Shown: piece after piece, positions 1-5,844 of the stretch
Layout of the letters: each line of letters starts with the position of its first letter
Position numbering within the stretch: position 1 is the stretch's first letter
NCBI GenBank assembly: GCA_029858925.1
Contig: JAOUEB010000100.1
Span: forward strand, 1-5,844
Direction of reading: 5' to 3'
Source: Nitrospira sp.
Lineage (GTDB): Bacteria > Nitrospirota > Nitrospiria > Nitrospirales > Nitrospiraceae
DNA: 5,844 bases
Program-made: the position numbers and the translations under genes
The notes under the pieces: model-generated
What the model saw: the letters and a program-made list of their open reading frames with translations, nothing else
Told to the model about the DNA's origin: nothing
Database searches by the model: none

Positions 1-1586
1 CGGGTCTTACGCGCTGGATGAAGCAACGGTACGTGCCGGTGTTGCATTGGACCCTGCGCCATCGCAAGATCGTCCTGGCCGGCTCGACGGCCATCGTGCT
101 TATCAGCGCGGCTCTTGTGCCCTTCATCGGGCGGGAATTCATCCCTCTGCTGGAAGAAGGGGCACTCACTCCTCAGGTCGTCCGGCTGCCGAGTGTGTCG
201 CTGCCGGAATCCATCGAGATCGAGAAGCAGACCCATAAAGCGATGTTGGAGTTTCCCGAAGTCCGGATGGCTGTGAGTAAAATAGGCCGGCCGGATATCG
301 CATTCGGGCCGGAAGAACCCAACGAGAGCGACCCGATCATCGCATTGAGCGGCCGAAGCACCTGGAAAACGGCGGCGACTCAGTCGCAACTGACCGATGC
401 CATCAGAAACAAGCTGGCGGAGATTCCCGGCATCTCCGTGCTCATGAGCCAGCCGATTCAGGAGCGGGTGGACGAGCTGATCTCCGGCATCCGGACCGAA
501 TGCGCGATCAAGCTGTTCGGGGATGATCTTGACATCCTGCGTGACAAGGCGGAAGAAATCGCCACCCTCATGCAGCAGATCGACGGTGTCAAAGATATCA
601 AGGTCGAGCAGGTTGCCGGCCAACCGTATCTCACTGTTGACATCGACCGGCAGAAGATCGCCCGCTTTGGCATCAATGTCGCCGATGTCCAGGAGATCAT
701 CATCACTGCGATCGGCGGCAAGCCGGCGACCCACGTGTACGAAGGTGAGCGGAGGTTCCAGCTCATTCTGAGATTTCCGGAAGCGTTCCGGAACAGCGTC
801 GCGAGCGTCGGTGAGATTCGAGTGAAGTCGGCCTCCGGGGCCTTGATCCCGATGAGCGATCTCGCGACGATCGAAATGCGCGAGGGGCCGCTCCGTATCA
901 GCCGTGAGCAGGTGAAACGCCGCATCTACATCGGTTTCAACGTCGTGGGTCGGGACATCGGCGGCGTCGTGGACGAAGGGCGGAAGAAGCTGGCGGCGCA
1001 GATCCGGTTGCCGGAAGGCTACAGTGTCGTGTGGGGCGGAGCCTTCGAGAACATGGAGCGGGCCAACGCGCGGCTGTTGATCGTCGTGCCGATTACTCTG
1101 GGACTCGTGTTCTTTCTTCTCTTTTGGGCATTTCATTCCGTGCGCTATGCCATGTTGATCATGCTCAACCTGCCATTCGCCTTGATTGGAGGCGTCGTGT
1201 CGCTGTGGCTGAGCGGGCAGTACTTGAGCGTGCCGGCCTCCATTGGCTTCATCGAATTGCTCGGGCTGGCGGTCGGGAATGGCATCGTGCTGGTGTCCTG
1301 CATCAACCAACTGCGCCACGAAGGGATGGCAACTGATGAGGGGATCATCACCGGCTGCAGCTTGCGGCTTCGTCCGGTCGTTATGACCATGATGACGACG
1401 TTGCTCGGTCTGCTGCCGTTGGTGCTGGCGCAGGGAATCGGGGCTGAGGTGCAGCGCCCGCTGGCGACCGTGGTTATCGGCGGACTCTTTACCTCAACGG
1501 CCTTGACCTTGGTCGTGCTGCCGGCTCTCTATGGATGGTTGGCCGAACGGGAGGCGGGGAAAGAGTATGAGCCGGAATGGGTGTAG
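1..1586 (+). CDS. Heavy-metal efflux RND pump, CzcA/CusA family, C-terminal half (5' end outside window)
   Basis: Inner-membrane proton-driven pump subunit of a tripartite heavy-metal exporter. The frame is open to the left edge (first full codon at 3), so the Met at 18 is internal; about 527 residues are visible of a family length near 1040. Counting from that Met: TM7 at about 18-38, then the large periplasmic porter/docking segment at about 39-350 containing GREFIPLLEEGAL and a PEVxxAVSKIGRPDIA stretch typical of CzcA/CusA, then TM8 (353-371), TM9 (377-399), TM10 (405-430), TM11 (452-473) and TM12 (484-508). Typical HME-RND motifs include NLPFALIGG, GNGIVLVSCINQLRHEG and LRPVVMTMMTTLLGLLPL. 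Aligned from memory with E. coli CusA, the three methionines of the periplasmic Cu/Ag site (M573, M623, M672) fall on Q53, E103 and E153, which argues against Cu(I)/Ag(I) and favours a divalent metal, CzcA-like. TM10 carries an acidic residue (E413). The proton-relay TM4 is outside the window, so specificity stays open. Confidence 0.93.
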   Translation, partial: GLTRWMKQRYVPVLHWTLRHRKIVLAGSTAIVLISAALVPFIGREFIPLLEEGALTPQVVRLPSVSLPESIEIEKQTHKAMLEFPEVRMAVSKIGRPDIAFGPEEPNESDPIIALSGRSTWKTAATQSQLTDAIRNKLAEIPGISVLMSQPIQERVDELISGIRTECAIKLFGDDLDILRDKAEEIATLMQQIDGVKDIKVEQVAGQPYLTVDIDRQKIARFGINVADVQEIIITAIGGKPATHVYEGERRFQLILRFPEAFRNSVASVGEIRVKSASGALIPMSDLATIEMREGPLRISREQVKRRIYIGFNVVGRDIGGVVDEGRKKLAAQIRLPEGYSVVWGGAFENMERANARLLIVVPITLGLVFFLLFWAFHSVRYAMLIMLNLPFALIGGVVSLWLSGQYLSVPASIGFIELLGLAVGNGIVLVSCINQLRHEGMATDEGIITGCSLRLRPVVMTMMTTLLGLLPLVLAQGIGAEVQRPLATVVIGGLFTSTALTLVVLPALYGWLAEREAGKEYEPEWV

Positions 1587-1589
1587 CGT

Positions 1590-1703
1590 GGCAGGATCGT
1601 CGGTCCTTCGTGCTCGCGGAACGCGCACGCCAGATCGATTGGATGATTACACCGTGGGCGGTGCTCGTTCCATGCGCGCATATTGAGGACCGACGATCCT
1701 GCC
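1590..1703. repeat. Long imperfect palindrome (18-bp perfect outer arms) just after the pump gene
   Basis: Outer arms 1590-1607 (ggcaggatcgtcggtcct) and 1686-1703 are exact reverse complements over 18 bp. A second, inner stem pairs 1618-1631 with 1657-1671: ggaacg/cgttcc, one mismatch, gcac/gtgc, one bulge, gcc/ggc. A central loop of about 25 nt remains, so most of the 114 nt can fold into one interrupted hairpin. It begins three bases after the pump stop codon. No T tract follows on either strand, so it is not a classical intrinsic terminator. It may stabilise the 3' end of the pump mRNA, cause pausing, or be a palindromic/MITE-like repeat. I find no target-site duplication next to its arms. 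A second copy in the window was not seen. Confidence 0.75.
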
Positions 1704-1964
1704 TGCCTGGTAGGGAAGGTATGAGAGGAAAAGCCCCACATCGGAATGTGCTCCCTCAATGCGCGCGGTAAGGGATCGACCCTACGGCCCGCTGGAAGGA
1801 AAAGGGAGATGAAATTGTGCTGCGAGAACGGAATGCCGTCGCACGCTTTCATGATTTGTCGATGGGGTCTGGCTAGGCGATGTCGCCCCCTCTCTGCCAT
1901 CTTGTCCAGTGTCGTGATTGCGGGGAGAGAAGAACGAGTGAGCCCTGGTGCAGTGGAAAGTCTG

Positions 1965-2087
1965 GCGGGTGCAACAGGGTGAATTTGTTCTCTGAAATTT
2001 ATCAGGAAAATCAACGATAGCGGTTATTAGTAAAGTGCGTCCAATCAAATGGTTATGGCGAGAACAAATCCACCCTGGCGGGCGCAA
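1965..2087. mobile_element. MITE-like element (core 1975-2077) with flanking direct repeats
   Basis: Left end 1975-1992 (cagggtgaatttgttctc) and right end 2060-2077 (gagaacaaatccaccctg) are inverted repeats matching at 17 of 18 positions. Directly outside them sit direct repeats gcgggtgcaa (1965-1974) and gcgggcgcaa (2078-2087), matching at 9 of 10, in the arrangement expected of a target-site duplication. The 67-nt interior is about 36% GC by count, clearly poorer than the neighbouring genes, and contains no ORF. Together this resembles a small non-autonomous transposable element of about 103 bp. Boundaries are uncertain by up to 3 bp because ctg also precedes the left direct repeat. No transposase is present and I do not assign an IS family. 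An alternative is a transcribed hairpin in the leader of the downstream gene. Confidence 0.5.
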
Positions 2088-2196
2088 TGACAGGCATTGA
2101 TCTTGTGGGTGTATTTTGGTAAGTCTGCCGGACCTGTCCAGGGTTGCTACGATTTCCAGCGGTGAGACCTGATCCGCGGGATGATTACAAATGGGG

Positions 2197-2201
2197 AGGA
2201 G
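2197..2201 (+). promoter_or_regulatory. Ribosome binding site that fixes the FGE-like start
   Basis: AGGAG within ggggaggag lies 7 nt upstream of the ATG at 2209. The in-frame ATG at 2191 would place this site inside the coding region and has no comparable purine-rich site before it. The 2209 start also puts the hydrophobic signal peptide at the very N-terminus. Confidence 0.8.
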
Positions 2202-2208
2202 TGGTCCG

Positions 2209-3483
2209 ATGAGACAAATGTTGGTGAGCATGAGCTTGTTGTGCCTCTTCGTCGCTCCAGGGGCAGTCGCGCATGCAGCCGGTGCCGGCGACCAGGATTT
2301 TGCGAAAGGGGCGGCCCTGCTGAAGCAAAAACAGTATGCGGAGGCACGTGCAGCGCTGGAAGCCGGCATAACGAAGAGCCCTTCAAATACGGTGGCACAT
2401 TTCAACCTGGCAGAGGCTTGTCGAGGTTTGAAATCCTGGAGCTGCGCAGAAGAACATTACGAGACCGCGATAGAGCTTGATGCTAAATCCAAGGCAGCAG
2501 CGTCGATGGAACCACGCATGCCAGTACCACAATTCAAAGCGTGGCAATTGCTGGATGATGCGAGGGTGTGGCGGTTAGTGGAGGAAGCGAGGAGCCTGAT
2601 CGCCGGTGGGCTGGCTGATCCCGACAAGACGAAGCGGGCGAAGGAGGCCCTGGCCAAGGCCAACGCACTGGGTCTCAACGATGAACAACAGGCCATCTCT
2701 CAATACTTGCAAGGGAAGCTTTCGAGACAGCGATCGACCGCTTTGCCGAACGGTCCGAAACCAGGCGGATTAGCAGGAACGGTGTTGCCAGTCGATCCGC
2801 GCGACGTGCCGATGGCGATGGTGCCGGCAGGGGAGTTTACGATGGGAAGCGATTTCTCGGATGACGAGAAGCCCGTGCGGCGGGTCTACCTCAATGCCTT
2901 CTACATGGACAAATATGAGGTGACGGTCGGACAGTATGCCAAGTACCTGGAGACGACGGGTATGGAGGAGCCTTCGGACTGGGACATCATGAATCAACCA
3001 CAACATCGCAAACGACCGGTCGTCAACATCAATTGGCCGGATGCTGCCGCGTTCTGCAAATGGGCCGGCAAACGCCTGCCCACGGAGGCGGAGTGGGAAA
3101 AGGCGGCGCGGGGAACGGATGGCCGCATCTACCCGTGGGGTAACGAAGCGCCGACTCGGCTGCACGCGAATTACGGCAAAAAGGAATGGGACGGCCATAT
3201 GGCGTTGGTTCCGGTTGGGTCGTTCGAAATGGGCAAGAGTCCCTATGGCATCTATGACATGGCCGGTAATGCCTGGGAATGGGTCAACGACTGGTATGAG
3301 TATGACTATTACAAGAAGAGCCCAGCGAAGAATCCGCAGGGACCGACAGAGGGTGAGTCTAGAGTCGTGCGGGGCGGGTCCTGGCTCTATGTTCCGGAGT
3401 TTCTACGCACCTCGTTCCGTTTCAATGCCGAACAGTCTGGTCGACAATTCGGCTACGGGTTCCGTTGCGCGAAGACGCCGTAG
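2209..3483 (+). CDS. Secreted TPR plus FGE-sulfatase (SUMF1-like) domain protein, non-catalytic-type
   Basis: Predicted 424-residue exported protein. Residues 1-23 form a Sec signal peptide (short basic start, hydrophobic MSLLCLFVAPGAV, AHA cleavage motif). Two TPR-like repeats follow at about 29-62 and 63-96, then a helical, charged segment to about 175 and a linker. The FGE-sulfatase domain covers about 198-421: VPAGEFTMGS, DKYEVTVGQY, FCKWAGKRLPTEAEWEKAAR, YPWGNE, DMAGNAWEWVNDWYEY, RVVRGGSW and a terminal GFRC. In human FGE the catalytic cysteines 336 and 341 follow GGS; here those positions are Y394 and L399, so formylglycine generation from sulfatase cysteine is unlikely. C283 and C420 match the human C218-C365 disulfide, consistent with an oxidising periplasm, while the second human disulfide is absent. 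The family includes many proteins of unknown role (binding, scaffolding, other oxidations). No sulfatase gene is nearby. The TPRs suggest protein partners; the function is unknown. Confidence 0.9.
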   Translation: MRQMLVSMSLLCLFVAPGAVAHAAGAGDQDFAKGAALLKQKQYAEARAALEAGITKSPSNTVAHFNLAEACRGLKSWSCAEEHYETAIELDAKSKAAASMEPRMPVPQFKAWQLLDDARVWRLVEEARSLIAGGLADPDKTKRAKEALAKANALGLNDEQQAISQYLQGKLSRQRSTALPNGPKPGGLAGTVLPVDPRDVPMAMVPAGEFTMGSDFSDDEKPVRRVYLNAFYMDKYEVTVGQYAKYLETTGMEEPSDWDIMNQPQHRKRPVVNINWPDAAAFCKWAGKRLPTEAEWEKAARGTDGRIYPWGNEAPTRLHANYGKKEWDGHMALVPVGSFEMGKSPYGIYDMAGNAWEWVNDWYEYDYYKKSPAKNPQGPTEGESRVVRGGSWLYVPEFLRTSFRFNAEQSGRQFGYGFRCAKTP

Positions 3484-3529
3484 CCCTGACTCGTATTGTG
3501 GTAGCAGTGATTATTGTACCCAACTCGTC

Positions 3530-3537
3530 GGAGGTGA
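3530..3537 (+). promoter_or_regulatory. Strong ribosome binding site for the macro-domain gene
   Basis: GGAGGTGA, close to the full anti-Shine-Dalgarno complement, ends 7 nt before the ATG at 3545. A nearer ATG at 3538 is in another frame and overlaps the site, so it is not the start. The 61-bp gap from the preceding stop codon holds no evident promoter or terminator. Confidence 0.8.
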
Positions 3538-3544
3538 ATGACAG

Positions 3545-4033
3545 ATGTTGAAAGAAGTGACAGGAGATATACTACTGACGCAGGCTGAAACCGTGGCGCA
3601 CGGAGTCGCGCCGAACGACAACTTTGCCAGCGGGCTGGCGTTGTCGCTTCGAGAACGATGGCCGGCGATGTACAAGGACTTCCGGCATTATTGCCAGACG
3701 GTTAGCCCGAAGTCAGGCGAGTTGTGGACCTGGGCGGGTGTCGGCGGCGTTCGAATCGTGAATTTGTTTACCCAGGAGCCGGCTCCCAGCCACGGAGCGA
3801 AGCCAGGACGGGCCACGATCGAGAACGTCAACCACTGCCTCAAGGCCCTGTCCAAGGTGATTGAAACCGAGAACATCAAGAGCGTTGCCCTTCCTCGTTT
3901 GGCCACCGGGGTGGGAGGGCTGGAATGGAAAGATGTCAAGCCGTTGATTGAAAAACATCTCGGCCACCTGCCCATTCCCGTCTATGTGTACGTGACGTTC
4001 CGATCAGGGGAGCGGGCGCAGGAAGAGCGCTGA
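3545..4033 (+). CDS. Macro-domain protein, Poa1-like (ADP-ribose derivative binding or processing)
   Basis: A 162-residue single-domain cytosolic protein with no signal peptide, of the size expected for a stand-alone macro domain, which binds ADP-ribose or its derivatives. Visible features in order: VTGDIL strand and loop (5-10), AHGVAPNDNFASGLALSL (18-35) forming the first ligand loop, NLFTQEPAPSHGAK (73-86), the LPRLATGVGGLEW loop (117-128) that normally cradles the phosphates, and a final VYVYVTF strand. The pattern LFTxxxxxSHGxK plus a late PxxxxGxxxxxWK resembles yeast Poa1, an ADP-ribose-1''-phosphate phosphatase, and H19 aligns with Poa1 H23. Relative to human TARG1 the catalytic Lys84 and Asp125 fall on Q77 and G124, so TARG1-type glycohydrolysis is not expected. 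The last residues (RSGERAQEER) are a charged tail. Family placement is confident; the substrate (Appr-1''-p, ADP-ribosylated macromolecule, or binding only) is inference. No ADP-ribosyltransferase is visible beside it, so a DarT/DarG-like toxin pair is not supported. Confidence 0.88.
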   Translation: MLKEVTGDILLTQAETVAHGVAPNDNFASGLALSLRERWPAMYKDFRHYCQTVSPKSGELWTWAGVGGVRIVNLFTQEPAPSHGAKPGRATIENVNHCLKALSKVIETENIKSVALPRLATGVGGLEWKDVKPLIEKHLGHLPIPVYVYVTFRSGERAQEER

Positions 4034-4122
4034 GTTCTCGTGACCGAGAGCTGAACCGGGGAGTGTGTCGGTTCAAGAAGCCGGAGCCGATGCGAGGCCG
4101 GACTGTCGAATCGCCGGGCGAA

Positions 4123-4128
4123 GAGGAA
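4123..4128 (+). promoter_or_regulatory. Ribosome binding site that fixes the amidohydrolase start
   Basis: GAGGAA lies 8 nt upstream of the ATG at 4137. The longer in-frame GTG start at 4065 has only GGGGAG one base before it, too close to work. The 24 residues it would add are arginine-rich and unlike the M20 N-terminus, which begins naturally at the 4137 Met. Confidence 0.7.
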
Positions 4129-4136
4129 GAAGCGGC

Positions 4137-5318
4137 ATGCCGCTGATCCCCCAGAACTTGTATGACCGGATCGTCTCGCTGCGGAGGCTGTTGCATCGGC
4201 AACCGGAGCTGAGCGGGCAGGAAACCGGAACGGCCGCCGTCATTGCCGACTTTCTGCGGGACATCGGCATCCAGTGCCGGACGAATGTCGCGGGCGCCGG
4301 CGTGATCGCCGACATTCCCGGTATCGCGGGAGTCCCCTGCATCGTGTTGCGCGCCGACATGGATGCGCTTCCGATTCAAGAAGAAACCGGCTTGGACTTT
4401 GCGTCGGCGCGCGACGGCGTCATGCATGCCTGCGGCCATGACGGGCATACCGCGATGCTGCTTGGCGCGGCGGCTCTCCTGTCCGGCGAAAAGGATCTGC
4501 CGGCGCCCGTGCGATTGATTTTCCAGCCGGCTGAAGAAAAAGGGACCGGCGCGCAGGCGATGATTCAAGCCGGGGCGTTGGTAGGCGCCGGCATGATCTT
4601 CGGCGGCCATCTCGATCGCCACTATTATCCGGGAGCCATTGTTGTCGCGGAGGGCGCCGTCAATGCGTCGTCGGACAATTTTGCCATCGAGATCGTCGGG
4701 CAAGGCGCGCATGGCGCCCGCCCGCACGAAAGTATCGACGCGGTCGTCGTCGGGAGCCTCATGATCATGGCGCTGCAGACGATCGTCTCGCGCGAGATCG
4801 ATCCGGCCAGGCCCTCGGTCGTCTCCGTCGGCCAGTTTTACGCCGGGACAGCGCCAAACGTCATTGCGGGACAGGCCAAGCTCGAGGGAACCGTCCGCGC
4901 GCAGGATCCGACCGTTCGGAAACAACTGCTCACCTCCATCCGCCGCATCGCCGAGTCGATCGCTCAATTGCACGGCGCGAAGATTCATGTCAGCGTGAAG
5001 GAGGGCACGCCGCCGCTGGTCAACACGTCAGAAATGGCCGGTCTGGCGCGTGATGCGGCGGTGACCGTGGTGGGCGCGGCCAATGTGTTGCCGCTCAAGA
5101 CTGCGAACATGGGAGCGGAAGATTTCAGCTATTACATGGAGAAGATTCCGGGGGCCTACGTCCGGTTCGGGGGACAGGTGCCGGGCAAGGAGGGATTTCC
5201 CGCTCACTCCAGCAAGTTCGATTTCGACGAAGAGGCCTTGGCCGTCGGCGCGGCCTATTACCGCGCGGTCGCCAAGATCGCAGGTCAACGCTTGCGCGAC
5301 CAGCGCAGCCGTTCATGA
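4137..5318 (+). CDS. M20D-family metal-dependent amidohydrolase (N-acyl amino acid/peptide deacylase type)
   Basis: A 393-residue cytosolic enzyme, the normal length for the M20D group (hippurate hydrolase, IAA-amino acid hydrolase, N-acetyl-diaminopimelate deacetylase, N-acyl-L-amino acid amidohydrolase), which cleaves the amide bond of N-acylated amino acids using two metal ions. It starts with the usual helix RRLLHRQPELSGQE (16-29). The catalytic core shows RADMDALPIQEETG (72-85), ACGHDGHTA (98-106) with ligands C99 and H101, FQPAEE (129-134) with general base E133 and ligand E134, H158 in GGHLDRHYYPG, and H357 in FPAHSSKFDFDEEAL. The dimerisation (lid) domain at about 175-290 includes GQGAHGARPHESIDAV and GTAPNVIAG. 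All expected metal ligands are present, so it should be active. The H158 segment reads GGHLDRHY rather than the common GLHVWP, a subgroup variant. The sequence does not define the acyl or amino acid substrate. It follows the macro gene by 103 bp and precedes a GNAT gene by 19 bp. Confidence 0.93.
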   Translation: MPLIPQNLYDRIVSLRRLLHRQPELSGQETGTAAVIADFLRDIGIQCRTNVAGAGVIADIPGIAGVPCIVLRADMDALPIQEETGLDFASARDGVMHACGHDGHTAMLLGAAALLSGEKDLPAPVRLIFQPAEEKGTGAQAMIQAGALVGAGMIFGGHLDRHYYPGAIVVAEGAVNASSDNFAIEIVGQGAHGARPHESIDAVVVGSLMIMALQTIVSREIDPARPSVVSVGQFYAGTAPNVIAGQAKLEGTVRAQDPTVRKQLLTSIRRIAESIAQLHGAKIHVSVKEGTPPLVNTSEMAGLARDAAVTVVGAANVLPLKTANMGAEDFSYYMEKIPGAYVRFGGQVPGKEGFPAHSSKFDFDEEALAVGAAYYRAVAKIAGQRLRDQRSRS

Positions 5319-5337
5319 CCTTTCGTGCGAGGCTGCC

Positions 5338-5844
5338 ATGATTCGGGTCAGAGAAGCCCGCGAAGAAGACGTCGGCCAGATCCGCGAGGTCTTTCTCGCC
5401 GTCTACGGGGCCGACTATCCGCATCGTGAACTCTACGATGAATTGTGGCTGAAGCGGTCTGTCTTCACGGACGACGCGCTTATTCTCGTGGCCGAAGACA
5501 CCGAGTCGGGGCGGGTCATCGGCACGGCCTCCGTGCTGTTCGACTTCGGGGCTCATTCCGATCTCGTCGGCGAGTTCGGCCGTCTCGCCGTCCATCCGGA
5601 CTATCGCCGCCTGCAGGCCGGCAAGCTGCTGATGGAAAAACGCCTTGAAGCCATTCAGGGCCGACTGCACGTCGGCTTGGTGGTGGCGCGGACGGTGCAT
5701 CCCTATGCTCAACGGATCAGCCTGTCTCATGGATTTATCGCGACCGGTTTTCTGCCGCTGAAACATTCGTTTCGCCACCGGGAAAGCTTCTCGCTGCTGG
5801 CCCGCTATTTCGGAGATGCGCTGACCCTTCGCCGCAACAATCCG
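5338..5844 (+). CDS. GNAT-family N-acetyltransferase, 5' part (3' end outside window)
   Basis: The frame opens with ATG at 5338, 19 bp after the amidohydrolase stop, and stays open for 169 codons to the window edge. A weak GAGG at 5329-5332 sits 5 nt before the start. The translation begins MIRVREAREEDVGQIREVFL, the usual first strand and helix of GNAT enzymes. A central strand, ESGRVIGTASVLFDF, leads to the acetyl-CoA-binding motif A, GRLAVHPDYRRLQAGKLLME (residues 81-100), where RRLQAGKLL replaces the usual R/Q-x-x-G-x-G/A signature. A later HGFIATGFLPL segment matches the typical GNAT motif B region. The GNAT fold transfers an acyl group, usually acetyl, from CoA to an amine; the acceptor cannot be read from sequence. 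The protein continues past the core (YFGDALTLRRNNP at the edge), so it is longer than a minimal GNAT and may carry a second domain. Tight spacing suggests co-transcription with the amidohydrolase. Confidence 0.85.
   Translation, partial: MIRVREAREEDVGQIREVFLAVYGADYPHRELYDELWLKRSVFTDDALILVAEDTESGRVIGTASVLFDFGAHSDLVGEFGRLAVHPDYRRLQAGKLLMEKRLEAIQGRLHVGLVVARTVHPYAQRISLSHGFIATGFLPLKHSFRHRESFSLLARYFGDALTLRRNNP

Larger units (their letters stand above)
1587..2208. other. Gene-poor, repeat-bearing intergenic region
   Basis: About 620 bp between the pump stop codon and the FGE-like start. It holds two inverted-repeat elements, described separately (1590-1703 and 1975-2077). The rest has only small local hairpins, for example cacat/atgtg at 1738-1751 and ggcg/cgcc at 1876-1887, neither followed by a T run. 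I see no tRNA, riboswitch or convincing promoter. A promoter for the downstream gene is expected somewhere here because the pump is far upstream, but no -35/-10 pair stands out. Short open frames on both strands show no recognisable protein. Confidence 0.7.

Noticed and set aside
1809..1982. Possible 57-residue ORF in the intergenic region with a purine-rich GGAAGGA 8 nt upstream.
   Set aside because: The protein has no recognisable motif, its composition looks like translated non-coding sequence, and its end runs into the left inverted repeat of the MITE-like element.
2075..2089. Sigma-54-like TGGCGGGCGCAAT at the right edge of the MITE-like element.
   Set aside because: The -12 part does not match the TTGC consensus or spacing, and a near copy of the motif is explained by the flanking direct repeat.
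2191..2208. Earlier ATG for the FGE-like protein at 2191.
   Set aside because: It has no ribosome binding site, contains the likely site of the 2209 start, and adds six residues before the signal peptide.
1782..2405. 207-residue open frame on the minus strand.
   Set aside because: It overlaps the repeat-rich gap and the start of the FGE-like gene, has low-complexity Cys/Pro/Arg-rich composition and no family resemblance.
4053..4074. Hairpin gaaccg/cggttc with a 10-nt loop between the macro and amidohydrolase genes, considered as a terminator.
   Set aside because: The stem is only 6 bp, the loop is long and no T run follows.
4065..4136. GTG start extending the amidohydrolase by 24 residues.
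   Set aside because: The purine-rich site is only one base away, the extension is Arg-rich and non-homologous in style, and a better spaced site precedes 4137.
3936..4988. 350-residue open frame on the minus strand opposite the amidohydrolase.
   Set aside because: It is an antisense shadow of a high-GC gene: Arg/Asp/Gly-rich, no domain, and the + strand carries a complete M20 enzyme with all ligands.
3545..5318. A toxin-antitoxin or defence module of DarT/DarG type around the macro domain.
   Set aside because: No ADP-ribosyltransferase is present in the window, the DarG catalytic Lys position is Gln, and the neighbours are an FGE-like secreted protein and a metabolic amidohydrolase.

Overview
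The window is about 5.8 kb of moderately GC-rich bacterial chromosome. All five convincing genes lie on the + strand, and two of them run off the ends. The HME-RND pump, the secreted TPR/FGE-like protein, the Gram-negative Shine-Dalgarno sites and the codon use fit a Gram-negative environmental bacterium. The overall flavour resembles Nitrospira and related Nitrospirota, but that is an impression from protein style, with no marker gene present, and should be held loosely.

Layout. Positions 1-1586 are the C-terminal half of a CzcA/CusA-type heavy-metal efflux pump. Positions 1587-2208 are a gene-poor stretch of about 620 bp with two strong inverted-repeat structures. The first is a long imperfect palindrome starting three bases after the pump stop codon (1590-1703). 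The second is a compact MITE-like element (1975-2077) with near-perfect 18-bp inverted ends, an AT-rich core and flanking 10-bp direct repeats. Next come a secreted TPR plus FGE-sulfatase (SUMF1-like) protein (2209-3483), a small Poa1-like macro-domain protein (3545-4033), an M20D-type amidohydrolase (4137-5318) and the start of a GNAT acetyltransferase (5338 to the end).

The four downstream genes are separated by 61, 103 and 19 bp, with no clear terminator between them, so co-transcription is possible, most firmly for amidohydrolase and GNAT. The pump is separated from them by the repeat-rich gap and most likely ends the metal-resistance operon to its left. I see no convincing functional pathway linking the FGE-like, macro-domain and amidohydrolase genes; the order may simply be genomic neighbourhood.

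Residue-level reading refines three annotations. The pump lacks the periplasmic methionine triad of CusA, so a Cu(I)/Ag(I) label is not supported. The FGE-like protein lacks both catalytic cysteines of genuine formylglycine-generating enzymes. The macro domain lacks both catalytic residues of TARG1 and looks more like yeast Poa1. No clear case for an undescribed multi-gene system can be made; the most novel-looking element is the MITE-like repeat upstream of the FGE-like gene.
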